From positions 1 through 34,712 of the forward strand of contig NZ_JAHPPD010000021.1 of the NCBI RefSeq assembly GCF_019061365.1: a stretch of DNA of 34,712 bases. The letters are read 5' to 3'. The notes under the pieces are model-generated. The model did no database searches. It was not told where the DNA came from and saw only the letters and a program-made list of their open reading frames with translations. Each line of letters starts with the position of its first letter. The stretch's first letter is position 1. The stretch comes from Lentilactobacillus dabitei. Lineage in GTDB: Bacteria; Bacillota; Bacilli; Lactobacillales; Lactobacillaceae. Both the position numbers and the translations under genes were made by a program. Positions 34,641 through 34,712 of the stretch are shown piece by piece.

Positions 34641-34686
34641 GCCCTACAATTGTTAGACAAGTAAGTCTAATGATTGTGGGGCTTTT
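34641..34686 (+). terminator. Terminator after the hydroxyacid dehydrogenase gene
   Basis: An 18-bp stem (GCCCTACAAT...TTAGAC with GTCTAA...TGTGGGGC, three G-U pairs) and TTTTCTT tail. Confidence 0.85.
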
Positions 34687-34712
34687 CTTGTGACAAAATA
34701 TAGTAGTCAATT

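Overview
The window looks like chromosome from a lactobacillus (Lactobacillaceae), possibly a heterofermentative Lentilactobacillus-like species. The genus is an inference from gene content, not a match. Supporting signs are moderate GC, strong GGAGG-type ribosome sites often paired with TTG or GTG starts, a KxYKxGKxW signal peptide, C-terminal DUF5776/SLAP-like surface domains, a GtfA/GtfB-type protein-glycosylation pair, a CcpA (cre) operator, and a YjeM/UxuA/choloylglycine-hydrolase gene set.

Layout. 1-6.5 kb: a secreted MucBP-like/DUF5776 surface protein, a YjeM-type amino acid permease, a MagIII-like 3-methyladenine DNA glycosylase overlapping a short-chain dehydrogenase, and a GlcU-type sugar uptake protein. 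6.5-21.7 kb: a surface-adhesin island. Two minus-strand genes (GtfA-like then GtfB-like) are divergent from an 11.6-kb locus for a giant Ala/Ser-rich adhesin of about 3,860 residues. It has a KxYKxGKxW signal, Ser/Thr-rich stalk, FIVAR-like helical modules, beta-rich and Ig-like modules, about 1,975 residues of Ala-Ser repeats, and three DUF5776-like anchor repeats. As given, its frame is broken twice: a 1-nt insertion near 11218 and an amber codon at 12111. 21.8-24.3 kb: a cold-shock protein, a CorA-family transporter and a protein-tyrosine phosphatase. 24.3-29.6 kb: a catabolic region with a cre-overlapped promoter, a frameshifted MFS transporter, a small orphan gene, intact uxuA, a choloylglycine-hydrolase-family gene with an in-frame TGA, and a 3' remnant of a KDPG aldolase gene. 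29.6-34.7 kb: an alpha/beta hydrolase, a matrixin-like secreted protease whose catalytic Glu is Lys, a GNAT acetyltransferase, a DHA2-type drug exporter and a D-2-hydroxyacid dehydrogenase.

Two themes stand out. First, the giant Ala/Ser protein and the adjacent GtfA/GtfB pair look like a dedicated adhesin-plus-O-glycosylation system that uses a DUF5776-type wall-binding end rather than LPXTG; no SecA2/SecY2 is present in the window. Second, an unusual number of genes carry a single inactivating change (adhesin, MFS transporter, choloylglycine hydrolase, KDPG aldolase, protease). This suggests recent decay, especially of a hexuronate/ketogluconate locus and of cell-surface functions. Sequencing error is possible for the homopolymer changes but less so for the substitutions and the truncation.
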